NCBI RefSeq assembly: GCF_030544485.1
Contig: NZ_CP130610.1
Coordinates: 2,604,001 to 2,668,000 of the forward strand
DNA: 64,000 nucleotides
Direction: 5' to 3'
DNA from: Halomonas sp. HAL1
GTDB taxonomy: Bacteria > Pseudomonadota > Gammaproteobacteria > Pseudomonadales > Halomonadaceae
Shown: one piece after another, positions 45,870-54,042 of the stretch
Layout: the number at the start of each line of letters is the position of its first letter
How positions within the stretch are numbered: the stretch's first letter is position 1
The notes under the pieces: generated by a model
Told to the model about the DNA's origin: nothing
The model's database searches: none
What the model saw: only the letters and a program-made list of their open reading frames with translations
Translations under genes and position numbers: made by a program

Positions 45870-46196
45870 TTAGAACGGCATCTTAAAGCCGGGCGGAAGG
45901 CTCAAGCCAGCGGTCGCTTCTTCCATTTTTTCTTTAGAGCTAACTTCCAATTTACGCACCGCATCGTTGACTGCCGCGGCTAACAAATCTTCCAAAAGCT
46001 CTTTGTCTTCTTCCATAACGCTGGGGTCAATGGTCACGTTTGACACGTCGTGCCGACCATTCATCGTGACCTTGACCATACCGGCACCCGCCTCGCCCTG
46101 CACTTCGGCTTTGGCGACTTCTTCCTGGGCTTGCTGCATTTTTTCCTGCATCTCTTGGGCTTGTTTCATCAAGTTGCCCATTCCACCTTTAAGCAT
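45870..46196 (-). CDS. ybaB: YbaB/EbfC nucleoid-associated protein
   Basis: This small DNA-binding protein of 108 residues forms tweezer-like dimers. It shows the glutamine-rich N-terminal helix [20 protein letters not shown] and the [17 protein letters not shown] core. It lies between dnaX and recR, the usual place. Confidence 0.95.
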   Translation of the reverse strand: MLKGGMGNLMKQAQEMQEKMQQAQEEVAKAEVQGEAGAGMVKVTMNGRHDVSNVTIDPSVMEEDKELLEDLLAAAVNDAVRKLEVSSKEKMEEATAGLSLPPGFKMPF

Positions 46197-46255
46197 GGTC
46201 TAGTCTCCAACGTGGTTAAAAGATAGGTCGATATTGCGATGGTATGTGAGACAGC

Positions 46256-48205
46256 TTAGCGCATTTCACCGGCTGGCTTAACGCTGGATTCTATCAGCTT
46301 TGCCCCAAACGCCTGCTGTAATTTCTGTACATGGGGATCGTGATTGAGTAGATCAACCGCCTGGGCATGCCGCTCTTGATTAAGACGCTCTTCGCGCTGC
46401 CGGGGTGTTTCCAGGCTATTAGACAACTCAGCCACGTAAAACGCTATTCGCCGCGGCATGCCCTGCTCTTTTAGCGCCCGTTCAATACGTGTTTGGTGCA
46501 CCTCCGCCCGCATGGCCTCCTGGCTAGGATCCAGGCGAAGGGTCAACAGCGTGCCATCATCACTCTCGACCAAACAGTTGCCTGCTAGATTTCGCGTCAA
46601 ACCGCCCAACCCGAGTGCATCAAAGCATTGCAACCATTTTGCGTTGTCCAGCATACCAGCCGGGGCCACCGAAGCAGGTTCCTCCTGCGCAGGAGCAGGA
46701 TCAGCTGTCAACTCGGGCGCTGGCGATGAAACCGGTTCCGGCGCTGTTGTTGATTCCGCTACAGGCGCTGGCTCAACCATAGCCGCGGACTCGGGGCCTT
46801 GATCAGGCGCGCCAACCTCTGACGATGGTGTTTCATTCTCGACAATCCAAGGAGGGAGCTCTTGTAACGGCGCCCCCTCTTCAGCAGCAGGTGGGGGCTC
46901 GGGCTGGGGTTCTGACTGTGCTTCTGGCGTGGACTGCGCTTCTGGAATGGACTGAACGTCAGGCGTTGTTTTCGTTTCTGGCGTGGGCGCTGGCGCTGAT
47001 GCAACCGTGGCAGGCGCGAGAACGTGAGCATTCGTTTCTGACGCTGCCTCGCCTGTAGGCTCGCGACGCAGGGGCAGCGGCGTACGTGGCGGTTTCGGCA
47101 CGCCTTGAGGACGAAACGCCAGCATGCGCAGCAGCGTCATCTCCAAGGCGCTGCGCAGATCCGGCGCGTGCACCATATCCCCGCGGCCCTGAATACCGAT
47201 TTGGTAATAGAGCTGAATATCCTCGGCGGTAAAGCGGCTCGCTAGCTGCAGAATAACATCGCGGTCACCGTGGCTATTATCGACAGCGTCCGGCACCATT
47301 TGCGCCACCGCTAAGCGGTGCAGAATGCTTGAAAGCTCATCTAGCACCGCGGCAAAGTCGGGCCCTTGTTCTGCCAACTCAGCCACTTCGGCCAGTAAGC
47401 GCTGCACATCCACATCGGCCAGGGCTTCAGCAAGCCCAAGAATATGACGATGATCCAAGGTGCCCAGCATAGCAGCCACATCCGCATGGCGAACCGCCCC
47501 CTGACCAAACGCGATGGCTTGGTCGGTCAGGCTCATGGCATCGCGCATTGAACCTTCGGCTGCTTTGCCCAGCAGCCACAACGCGCTCTCATCAAATGCA
47601 ACGCCCTCTTCCCCTAGTACGTAAGTGAGGTGCTCCACTACGCGCTCAGGTGGCATATGCTTGAGGGTAAATTGCAGGCAGCGCGAGAGCACCGTCGGCG
47701 GCAACTTTTGCGGATCGGTGGTCGCCAGTAGGAATTTAACGTGAGGAGGCGGCTCTTCAAGCGTTTTCAGCAGCGCATTAAAGCTGCTGGTGGAGAGCAT
47801 GTGCACCTCATCAATCAGGTACACCTTGTAGCGCCCTTGGGTCGGCGCGTACTGAACGTTATCGAGTAGCTCGCGGGTATCTTCCACCTTGGTTCGAGAG
47901 GCTGCATCGACCTCAATCAGATCAACAAAGCGTCCTTCATCAATAGCTTGGCAGCTATCGCACTGCCCACAGGGGGTAGAGGTAATGCCTTCATCACCAC
48001 GCCCGTTGGCCGTGCAATTCAAACATTTGGCGAGTATGCGCGCCAAGGTGGTTTTACCCACCCCACGGGTACCTGTAAAAAGATACGCATGATGTAAACG
48101 CCCCTGGTCAAGGGCATTTACCAAGGCGCGTTGAACATGGGCCTGACCAACGAGTTCGTGGAATGTGCGGGGTCGCCACTTGCGGGCCAGAACCTGATAG
48201 CTCAT
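46256..48205 (-). CDS. dnaX: DNA polymerase III subunit tau/gamma
   Basis: DnaX is the clamp-loader ATPase that assembles the polymerase III holoenzyme. The 649 residues carry Walker A GTRGVGKTTLARILA, a zinc-binding C..C-x2-C set (ending CGQCDSC), Walker B YLIDEVHMLS and the sensor 1 segment FLLATTDPQKLPPTVLSRC. A long Pro/Glu/Ala-rich linker at about 375-510 contains near-repeats such as PEAQSTPEAQSEP; the C-terminal domain V binds the polymerase subunit. I saw no A-AAA-AAG slippery site of the E. coli kind, so a short gamma form made by frameshifting is not evident. The leader contains two mutually exclusive hairpins. Confidence 0.96.
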   Translation of the reverse strand: MSYQVLARKWRPRTFHELVGQAHVQRALVNALDQGRLHHAYLFTGTRGVGKTTLARILAKCLNCTANGRGDEGITSTPCGQCDSCQAIDEGRFVDLIEVDAASRTKVEDTRELLDNVQYAPTQGRYKVYLIDEVHMLSTSSFNALLKTLEEPPPHVKFLLATTDPQKLPPTVLSRCLQFTLKHMPPERVVEHLTYVLGEEGVAFDESALWLLGKAAEGSMRDAMSLTDQAIAFGQGAVRHADVAAMLGTLDHRHILGLAEALADVDVQRLLAEVAELAEQGPDFAAVLDELSSILHRLAVAQMVPDAVDNSHGDRDVILQLASRFTAEDIQLYYQIGIQGRGDMVHAPDLRSALEMTLLRMLAFRPQGVPKPPRTPLPLRREPTGEAASETNAHVLAPATVASAPAPTPETKTTPDVQSIPEAQSTPEAQSEPQPEPPPAAEEGAPLQELPPWIVENETPSSEVGAPDQGPESAAMVEPAPVAESTTAPEPVSSPAPELTADPAPAQEEPASVAPAGMLDNAKWLQCFDALGLGGLTRNLAGNCLVESDDGTLLTLRLDPSQEAMRAEVHQTRIERALKEQGMPRRIAFYVAELSNSLETPRQREERLNQERHAQAVDLLNHDPHVQKLQQAFGAKLIESSVKPAGEMR

Positions 48206-48218
48206 GAAGCTGTACTTC

Positions 48219-48264
48219 CTTCAGCGGGCTAACTTACCTCGCGCTGAAGACAGCGCAAGGTAAG
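48219..48264 (-). promoter_or_regulatory. Alternative hairpins in the dnaX leader
   Basis: In the minus-strand transcript CTTACCTTGCGCT pairs with AGCGCGAGGTAAG (13 bp, one G-U, 6-nt loop; 48233-48264). An overlapping alternative pairs CTTCAGCG (48242-48249) with CGCTGAAG (48219-48226), which covers part of the ribosome-binding site GAAGGAAG. The two cannot form together, so one fold frees and the other hides the start of dnaX. Confidence 0.5.
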
Positions 48265-48345
48265 TGCCACGGTGCATAACAATGTGTCATTCTAGCGGTT
48301 GCACCATAGCCCGCCAACCGCTTAGGGCGGAGTGCTCAACAACAC

Positions 48346-48696
48346 TTAAGCGTTGTCACCACCCTCTGCAGCACCAGCGCGCTCGGCAGCTGCTTTCACC
48401 AGTTTTTCCAGCTCACCGTTTTGATGCATTTCCACCACGATGTCACAGCCACCGACTAGCTCGCCTTCTACCCATAACTGAGGAAATGTCGGCCAGTTAG
48501 CAATCTTAGGCAGTTCCGCGCGGATGTCCGGGTTATCCAGAACATTAACGAATGCAAAGCGCTCACCGCAGCTCATCAAGGCTTGCACGGTCTGGGCGGA
48601 AAACCCGCACTGAGGCAACTGTGGCGACCCTTTCATGAAAATAAGGATCGGGTTTTCGCTGATTTGACGCTGAATGTTTTCGGCGGTAGTGCTCAT
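48346..48696 (-). CDS. grxD: Monothiol glutaredoxin Grx4
   Basis: Grx4 carries and delivers iron-sulfur clusters together with BolA-like proteins. The 116-residue protein has the CGFS active site in PQCGFSAQTVQAL near residue 30, the cis-proline region WPTFPQLWVEGELVGG and the glutathione-binding GGCDIV. It is divergent from argF. Confidence 0.95.
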   Translation of the reverse strand: MSTTAENIQRQISENPILIFMKGSPQLPQCGFSAQTVQALMSCGERFAFVNVLDNPDIRAELPKIANWPTFPQLWVEGELVGGCDIVVEMHQNGELEKLVKAAAERAGAAEGGDNA

Positions 48697-48891
48697 ACTA
48701 TTTCCTCGCTTATTGATGGCCGATGCTCACTCTCTACGTTCTTGAAACATAGCACTAGAGCGTAGCAGTTTAAAAAGTACCTGAGTAAAGCGCTCGGCTT
48801 TAACGTGTGGGGCTATTCTACGCATGCCGTTCGCGTTGCGCATCCCCTGCTGCATAGCTAGGATAGTGTTTTTGCGTGGAGAGAAGCTCTT

Positions 48892-49812
48892 ATGGCGACA
48901 CGCCATTTCCTGACGTTGTTGGATTTGACCCCGGATGAGCTGGATTATTTGATCCAGCGCGCCATTACCATCAAGACCAACCTTAAAGCCCAAGGCCCTG
49001 TTTATACACCCTTACCCAACCGCACCCTGGCGATGATCTTTGAAAAATCGTCAACACGTACGCGTGTTTCATTCGAAACGGGCATGGCACAGTTTGGTGG
49101 TCACGCGCTATTTCTCTCCCCTCGCGACACCCAACTAGGCCGCGGCGAGCCGATCGAAGATACCGCTCGCGTACTGTCGGAAATGGTCGATGCGGTAATG
49201 ATCCGCACCTTCTCCCACGCAGGCCTGGAGGCCTACGCCAGCGCCAGCAGCGTGCCGGTTATTAACGCTCTGAGTGATGACTATCACCCCTGCCAGTTGC
49301 TAGCCGACGTAATGACCTGGACCGAGCTACGCGGCAGTGTAAAGGGACGCACGGCAGTATGGATTGGTGATGGTAATAACATGTGCCACTCCTGGATCAA
49401 TGCGGCCCGTCAGTTCGGTTTTCATTTGCGCATATGCTGCCCGAAAGGCTACGAGCCACGCGCCGACATCATGGCGGCCGCTGGTGACCAGATAACATTG
49501 CTGCATGACCCGCAAGCAGCGGTCAAAGACGCCGACCTGATCACCACCGATGTCTGGGCCTCCATGGGCCAAGAAGAAGAACAGGCCAAACGTGAGGCGG
49601 ATTTCGCTGGCTTCCAGGTAACCGAAGCGATGCTTGATCAGGCGAATCAAGAGGTGCTGTTCCTGCACTGCCTGCCAGCACACCGCGGAGAAGAGATCAG
49701 CCAGACGCTGCTTGATGACCCCCGCGCCGTTGTTTGGCAGGAAGCCGGTAACCGCCTACATGCACAAAAAGCGCTGATCGAGTTCTTACTGCTGGGCAGG
49801 GTTGCTGAGTAA
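48892..49812 (+). CDS. argF: Ornithine carbamoyltransferase
   Basis: ArgF makes citrulline from ornithine and carbamoyl phosphate in arginine synthesis. The 306 residues include the carbamoyl-phosphate site [13 protein letters not shown], the [14 protein letters not shown] segment and the ornithine-site [13 protein letters not shown]. The ATG has GGAGAG upstream. A bidirectional terminator follows. No clear ARG box was recognised in the 195-bp divergent gap with grxD. Confidence 0.95.
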   Translation: MATRHFLTLLDLTPDELDYLIQRAITIKTNLKAQGPVYTPLPNRTLAMIFEKSSTRTRVSFETGMAQFGGHALFLSPRDTQLGRGEPIEDTARVLSEMVDAVMIRTFSHAGLEAYASASSVPVINALSDDYHPCQLLADVMTWTELRGSVKGRTAVWIGDGNNMCHSWINAARQFGFHLRICCPKGYEPRADIMAAAGDQITLLHDPQAAVKDADLITTDVWASMGQEEEQAKREADFAGFQVTEAMLDQANQEVLFLHCLPAHRGEEISQTLLDDPRAVVWQEAGNRLHAQKALIEFLLLGRVAE

Positions 49813-49828
49813 TTTTTACCGAAGACGA

Positions 49829-49861
49829 AAAAAAGCCTCGTTTAATCAACGAGGCTTTTTT
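49829..49861. terminator. Bidirectional terminator between argF and tRNA-Ala
   Basis: A 13-bp stem AAAAAGCCTCGTT with its exact complement around a 5-nt loop is flanked by A- and T-runs on both sides. It can end both the argF transcript and the convergent tRNA-Ala transcript. Confidence 0.93.
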
Positions 49862-49863
49862 CT

Positions 49864-49892
49864 ATAATCCTGATAAATATTCTCAGGATTAT
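49864..49892. repeat. Inverted repeat behind tRNA-Ala
   Basis: ATAATCCTGA and TCAGGATTAT are exact 10-bp arms around nine bases, between the tRNA-Ala 3' end and the terminator. It may guide 3' processing of the tRNA precursor. Confidence 0.7.
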
Positions 49893-49901
49893 ATTTAATT
49901 T

Positions 49902-49977
49902 TGGTGGAGCCTAGCGGGATCGAACCGCTGACCTCAACACTGCCAGTGTTGCGCTCTCCCAGCTGAGCTAAGGCCCC
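49902..49977 (-). tRNA. tRNA-Ala (GGC)
   Basis: A 76-nt cloverleaf with encoded CCA. The acceptor stem is GGGGCCT/AGGCTCC, the D arm TTAGCTCAGCTGGGAGAGC, the anticodon loop CTGGCAG (anticodon GGC) and the T loop GTTCGATCC. It reads GCC and GCU codons. Confidence 0.97.
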
Positions 49978-50006
49978 ACATGCTGCTCTTTTCGACAGCG
50001 AGGCGG

Positions 50007-50035
50007 ATACTACGATGAACATTTACCTCGGTCAA
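50007..50035 (-). promoter_or_regulatory. tRNA-Ala promoter
   Basis: On the minus strand TTGACC (50030-50035) and TAGTAT (50007-50012) are separated by 17 bp, about 30 bp before the tRNA. No gene is seen from 49978 to 50183. Confidence 0.6.
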
Positions 50036-50183
50036 GTTTTTGAACCACCAGCGTTGACTAATTCTCCTTTGTCGCCAGCTGTGGCACTCTATATGTCGTT
50101 AGCAAGATATGTAGTCAGCAATATAAAGTAGCGTACAAGGCCAACGCCTGAGCCCACGATGTTTCCATGCAGGAGCCTATCCA

Positions 50184-50834
50184 TTGATCAGTGTACTTAT
50201 CGCCGATGATCATCATTTAGTAAGAACCAGCATTGCGCACCTGCTAAACGAAGAGTGTGACATTAAAATTGTGGGCGAGGTCGACGACGGTGAAAATGCA
50301 GTGACACAGTGTCGCCATTTGAAGCCCGACATTGTGCTAATGGATATTCGCATGCCGGGCATCGGCGGGCTGGAAGCGACACGCCGCATTCACCGCACAA
50401 TGGAGGACGTCAAGGTATTGATCTTGACCGCGCACATGGAAGACAGCGTACTGCGTCGCATGCTGGAAGCTGGTGCCTCAGGATTTTTAAGCAAAGGCGC
50501 AGACGCAATAGAGATGACCGACGCCATACGCCAAGTATTTCATGGTCGGCGTTATGTCAGTCAGGAAATTGCGCAACGCTTAGCCCTTTCACACTTTACC
50601 AATGAGGATAATCCGTTTAGCCACCTCTCCCACCGTGAGCTACAGATTGCCCTGATGATTGTTAACTGCCAACGCGTACAAGACATCTCAGATCGCCTGC
50701 ACTTAAGCCCTAAAACAGTAAATACCTATCGCTATCGACTGTTTGATAAACTACAGATTGCTACTGACGTTGAGCTCACTCATTTAGCGCTCCGCCACGG
50801 GTTAGTCGAGGGGTTTGACGCCGCCCAGATATAA
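50184..50834 (+). CDS. gacA: GacA/UvrY response regulator
   Basis: GacA is the response regulator of the GacS/BarA system, which turns on the CsrB/RsmZ-type small RNAs. The 216 residues form a receiver (DIVLMDIRMPGIGGLEATRR with the phosphorylated aspartate near residue 54) and a LuxR-type helix-turn-helix (HLSPKTVNTYRYRLFDKL). The start is a TTG with AGGAG eight bases upstream; the first residues ISVLIADDHHLVR match the family start. It precedes uvrC as in E. coli and Pseudomonas. Confidence 0.94.
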   Translation: MISVLIADDHHLVRTSIAHLLNEECDIKIVGEVDDGENAVTQCRHLKPDIVLMDIRMPGIGGLEATRRIHRTMEDVKVLILTAHMEDSVLRRMLEAGASGFLSKGADAIEMTDAIRQVFHGRRYVSQEIAQRLALSHFTNEDNPFSHLSHRELQIALMIVNCQRVQDISDRLHLSPKTVNTYRYRLFDKLQIATDVELTHLALRHGLVEGFDAAQI

Positions 50835-50874
50835 CTCAATTTTCCCTGCTGTTATCGGGTACCGACACGCTGAT

Positions 50875-52689
50875 ATGACCTTTGATGCAAAACAGTTTCT
50901 AAGCTCGGTAAGTACCTCTCCTGGTGTTTATCGCATGCTTGATGAACAAAGCAACACGCTCTATGTGGGCAAAGCAAAGCGCTTAAAAGCGCGCCTTGCC
51001 AGCTATTTCCGTGGCCAGCTGAATACCAAAACCCAGGCCATGGTCGGACGCATCGCCGACGTTCAGGTCACCGTGACGCGGACTGAAACTGAAGCCCTGT
51101 TGCTCGAACAGACGCTGATTAAGCAACTGCGTCCGCCCTACAACATTTTGTTGCGCGATGATAAGTCCTACCCCTTTGTCTTTGTCACCGACCGTCACCC
51201 TTACCCGGCACTTGAGTATAAACGCGCTCGTCAACGTAGCGACGATGGTCGCTATTTAGGCCCTTACCCCAGCAGTGGTGCGGTACGGGAAAGCCTAGCG
51301 CTGATGCAAAAAATATTTCATATCCGGAACTGCGAAGACAGCGTGTTTGCGCACCGTTCGCGCCCCTGCTTGCAGTATCAAATTCAGCGCTGTAGCGCTC
51401 CTTGCGTCGACTATATTTCCGCCGAGGATTACCAGCGCGACGTTGAACATGCGGTGATGTGCTTGGAAGGCAAAAGCGAAAATGTCACCCAAGAATTGAT
51501 GGAGGCAATGGAAGCGGCCAGCCAAGCGCTGAACTTCGAGGAAGCCGCTCGCCTACGCGATCAAGTACAGCAGCTGCGACAGCTTCAGCAGCGTCAGTTC
51601 GTCGATACAGGCGGTGGTGATGCGGATATTTTTGCCCTGGCACAGCGACCCGGTGCGCTAGGTGTTTCAGTGTTAAGTGTGCGCGACGGACGCCTGCTGG
51701 GGGCTCGCCATCACACGCCTAAAAACGATCTAGATTTACCGCTAGAGACACTGCTCACTGAAGTGGTTAGCCAATATTATTTTGGCCAACCGCATAACGT
51801 TCCTAGCGAAGTCATTACCAGCCACCCACTCGACGATAGTGAGCTGATTGCCGAAGCGTTGACGCAGCAGGCGGGTAAGCGCATCCGCGTCACCAGCCAA
51901 GTCCGCGGCCACCGCGCCCAGTGGCAACAGCTTGCGATCACCAACGCTGAGCAACAGCTAGCATCGCAGCTTGCCAATCAAACGCAGCTTACTCAGCGCT
52001 TTACCGCACTACAGAAAGCACTCGGCTTGGAAGAAACGCCTCAACGCCTGGAGTGTTTTGATATCAGTCACAGCCATGGGGAAGCGACGGTTGCTTCTTG
52101 CGTGGTGTTTGACCATCAAGGTCCACGTAAAAGCGATTACCGCCATTTCCGCATTGAAGGCGTGTCCGCGGGTGATGACTACGCCGCCATGCAGCAAGCG
52201 CTCACACGGCGCCTTAAACGGGTGAAAAGTGGGGAAGCGGTGGCCCCCGACATATTGATCGTTGACGGTGGTAAAGGGCAGCTCAACATGGCACGTGAGG
52301 TATTTAAAACGCTTGAGATCACCAATATCATTCTATTGGGCGTCGCCAAAGGCACCACGCGTAAGGCGGGGCTTGAAAGCCTGTTTTTGGAAACAGCGGA
52401 CAATCCGCTTGATTTGGATCCGGCCTCACCGGCCCTGCATTTAATCCAACACATTCGCGATGAGTCACACCGTTTTGCCATTGCCGGCCACCGCGCCCAG
52501 CGCGATAAAGCGAGACGCACCTCGACACTTCAGGATATTCCAGGCATCGGCCCCAAGCGCAGGCGTGAGCTGCTGCGCTTCTTTGGCGGTCTGCAGGGCG
52601 TACAAAAGGCTAGCCGCGATGAACTCGCCCGCGTTCCAGGTATTAATGCCTCGCTAGCCGAGAGCATTTACCGGGCGCTCAATGGATAA
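50875..52689 (+). CDS. uvrC: Excinuclease ABC subunit C
   Basis: UvrC makes both incisions in nucleotide excision repair. From the ATG at 50875 it has 604 residues. It shows a GIY-YIG nuclease (SPGVYRMLDEQSNTLYVGKA), a cysteine cluster region (RPCLQYQIQRCSAPC), a UVR domain near residue 205 (LNFEEAARLRDQVQQL), the RNase-H-like domain with ILIVDGGKGQLNMA, and C-terminal helix-hairpin-helix motifs (IPGIGPKRRRELLRFFGG). It lies 40 bp after gacA. The open frame before 50875 overlaps gacA and is not conserved. Confidence 0.95.
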   Translation: MTFDAKQFLSSVSTSPGVYRMLDEQSNTLYVGKAKRLKARLASYFRGQLNTKTQAMVGRIADVQVTVTRTETEALLLEQTLIKQLRPPYNILLRDDKSYPFVFVTDRHPYPALEYKRARQRSDDGRYLGPYPSSGAVRESLALMQKIFHIRNCEDSVFAHRSRPCLQYQIQRCSAPCVDYISAEDYQRDVEHAVMCLEGKSENVTQELMEAMEAASQALNFEEAARLRDQVQQLRQLQQRQFVDTGGGDADIFALAQRPGALGVSVLSVRDGRLLGARHHTPKNDLDLPLETLLTEVVSQYYFGQPHNVPSEVITSHPLDDSELIAEALTQQAGKRIRVTSQVRGHRAQWQQLAITNAEQQLASQLANQTQLTQRFTALQKALGLEETPQRLECFDISHSHGEATVASCVVFDHQGPRKSDYRHFRIEGVSAGDDYAAMQQALTRRLKRVKSGEAVAPDILIVDGGKGQLNMAREVFKTLEITNIILLGVAKGTTRKAGLESLFLETADNPLDLDPASPALHLIQHIRDESHRFAIAGHRAQRDKARRTSTLQDIPGIGPKRRRELLRFFGGLQGVQKASRDELARVPGINASLAESIYRALNG

Positions 52690-52785
52690 ACCGCCTCTTG
52701 GCATAGATGCTATCGGCCAAGGGGGATAGAATAAGCGCCAGACACTTCGAATCCTCTGATTTTCCGGCAAGGATCGCACCCTGCG

Positions 52786-53334
52786 ATGAATATACCCAAC
52801 ATACTGACACTGGCGAGAATCGCCTTTATTCCGCTGCTAGTGGTGCTGTTTTATCTGCCCTTCAGTTGGAGCATGCCTTTAGCGGCAGGCCTATTTGCAT
52901 TAGCGTCCGTCACCGACTGGCTGGATGGCTATTTAGCGCGGCGCTGGAATCAGTCAACGCCATTTGGCGCTTTTCTAGATCCGGTGGCCGACAAACTTAT
53001 GGTCGTCGTGGCCCTGGCGCTATTAATAGAGCGCTATGACACTCTGGTACTCACGCTCCCAGCACTGGTGATTATTGGTCGTGAAATTGTCATTTCGGCG
53101 CTGCGTGAATGGATGGCCGAAATGGGCAAGCGTGGCATGGTGGCCGTGTCCTGGGTGGGCAAATTGAAAACAACACTACAAATGGTGTCACTGCTAATCT
53201 TGCTGGCGCTTCCACCAGCGCACGAATTTGCACTGTTAGGGATTATGGTGCTCTATGCCGCTGCCATTCTCACGTTATGGTCCATGATTCAGTACTTGAA
53301 AGCCGCCTGGCCACATCTTAGCCGCTCAATGTAA
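52786..53334 (+). CDS. pgsA: CDP-diacylglycerol-glycerol-3-phosphate 3-phosphatidyltransferase
   Basis: PgsA makes phosphatidylglycerol phosphate in the inner membrane. The 182-residue protein has about five membrane segments and the complete CDP-alcohol phosphotransferase motif [12 protein letters not shown]...[12 protein letters not shown] at about residues 44-70. The order gacA-uvrC-pgsA-tRNA is conserved in gammaproteobacteria. Confidence 0.95.
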   Translation: MNIPNILTLARIAFIPLLVVLFYLPFSWSMPLAAGLFALASVTDWLDGYLARRWNQSTPFGAFLDPVADKLMVVVALALLIERYDTLVLTLPALVIIGREIVISALREWMAEMGKRGMVAVSWVGKLKTTLQMVSLLILLALPPAHEFALLGIMVLYAAAILTLWSMIQYLKAAWPHLSRSM

Positions 53335-53375
53335 GCTGCTGATAAGTAAATAATGAACACGCGCCAATTCATTGA

Positions 53376-53403
53376 TTGACAAGCTGGCGGTGATCCGTAT
53401 AAT
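53376..53403 (+). promoter_or_regulatory. Consensus promoter of the tRNA Gly-Cys-Leu operon
   Basis: A perfect TTGACA (53376-53381) and perfect TATAAT (53398-53403) are separated by 16 bp and followed by a GC-rich discriminator, typical of a strong, stringently controlled stable-RNA promoter. The tRNA-Gly starts 16 bp downstream. Confidence 0.9.
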
Positions 53404-53418
53404 TCGCCCTCGAGTCGA

Positions 53419-53493
53419 GCGGGAATAGCTCAGTGGTAGAGCATCGCCTTGCCAAGGCGAGGGTCGGGAGTTCGAATCTCCTTTCCCGCTCCA
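53419..53493 (+). tRNA. tRNA-Gly (GCC)
   Basis: A 75-nt cloverleaf with encoded CCA. The acceptor stem is GCGGGAA/TTCCCGC, the anticodon loop TTGCCAA (anticodon GCC) and the T loop GTTCGAATC. First gene of the tRNA operon. Confidence 0.97.
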
Positions 53494-53496
53494 AAG

Positions 53497-53559
53497 CGAA
53501 ATTGAAGACGAGGTCGTAAGCTGGAACGCCAGCCCGGTCGAATCTACTTTCTCGCTTCA
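53497..53559 (+). pseudogene. Degenerate second tRNA-Gly copy
   Basis: The 3' part, GGTCGAATCTACTTTCTCGC then TTCA, matches the T arm, acceptor strand and CCA end of the preceding tRNA-Gly with few changes, and the 5' end GCGAAA resembles its acceptor strand. The D and anticodon arms are shortened and cannot fold. It is probably a decayed tandem duplicate left inside the operon. Confidence 0.65.
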
Positions 53560-53570
53560 ACGACTTTTGA

Positions 53571-53644
53571 GGCTGGATGGCAGAGTGGTTATGCAGCGGA
53601 CTGCAACTCCGTGTACGCCGGTTCGATTCCGACTCCAGCCTCCA
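53571..53644 (+). tRNA. tRNA-Cys (GCA)
   Basis: A 74-nt cloverleaf with encoded CCA. The acceptor stem is GGCTGGA/TCCAGCC, the anticodon loop CTGCAAC (anticodon GCA) and the T loop GTTCGATTC. Confidence 0.97.
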
Positions 53645-53648
53645 TCTT

Positions 53649-53678
53649 TGTGTAGTAGTGATGTGTGTAGTAGTGATG
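53649..53678. repeat. 15-bp tandem duplication between tRNA-Cys and tRNA-Leu
   Basis: TGTGTAGTAGTGATG occurs twice in tandem in the 73-bp spacer. No function is evident; slippage in a non-coding spacer is the simplest explanation. Confidence 0.85.
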
Positions 53679-53717
53679 TTTTAAAGACCTCTTTTTAAAA
53701 CAGCATTACGATGTTTT

Positions 53718-53804
53718 GCCCGGATGGCGAAATCGGTAGACGCAAGAGACTTAAAATCTCTCGGGGGCAACCCCGTGCCGGTTCAAGTCCGGCTCCGGGC
53801 ACCA
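53718..53804 (+). tRNA. tRNA-Leu (TAA)
   Basis: An 87-nt class II tRNA with encoded CCA and a long variable arm (CGGGGGCAACCCCG). The acceptor stem is GCCCGGA/TCCGGGC and the anticodon loop CTTAAAA (anticodon TAA). Last tRNA of the operon. The 238-bp gap to nadB that follows has several T-tracts but no clear hairpin terminator and no gene. Confidence 0.97.
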
Positions 53805-54042
53805 TTTCTTAGTTTCATTTTTTATCCCTCCTAGCAACACTTTCTCCCCTTTCTGATATCCCTTTTTTTGCAATCGCTGGCCTTTTTTTCCACGCCGCAC
53901 CTTGTAAGCATTTATCAACGCCTAAATATCGCTAAACGCGTATCACCACGCTATGATGCCTGCCTTCTGTCAATGAGCACGAAGCGAAACTAGCGACAGT
54001 CACGGTTTACAAGATCTTAAGCATGATGAAGGAGCGGGCACT

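Noticed and set aside
46256-48205. Programmed frameshift making a gamma form of DnaX
   Set aside because: No A-AAA-AAG slippery heptamer was seen in the linker region.
48206-48345. 4.5S (SRP) RNA gene near dnaX
   Set aside because: The conserved SRP loop sequences are absent; the structured part is better explained as the dnaX leader.
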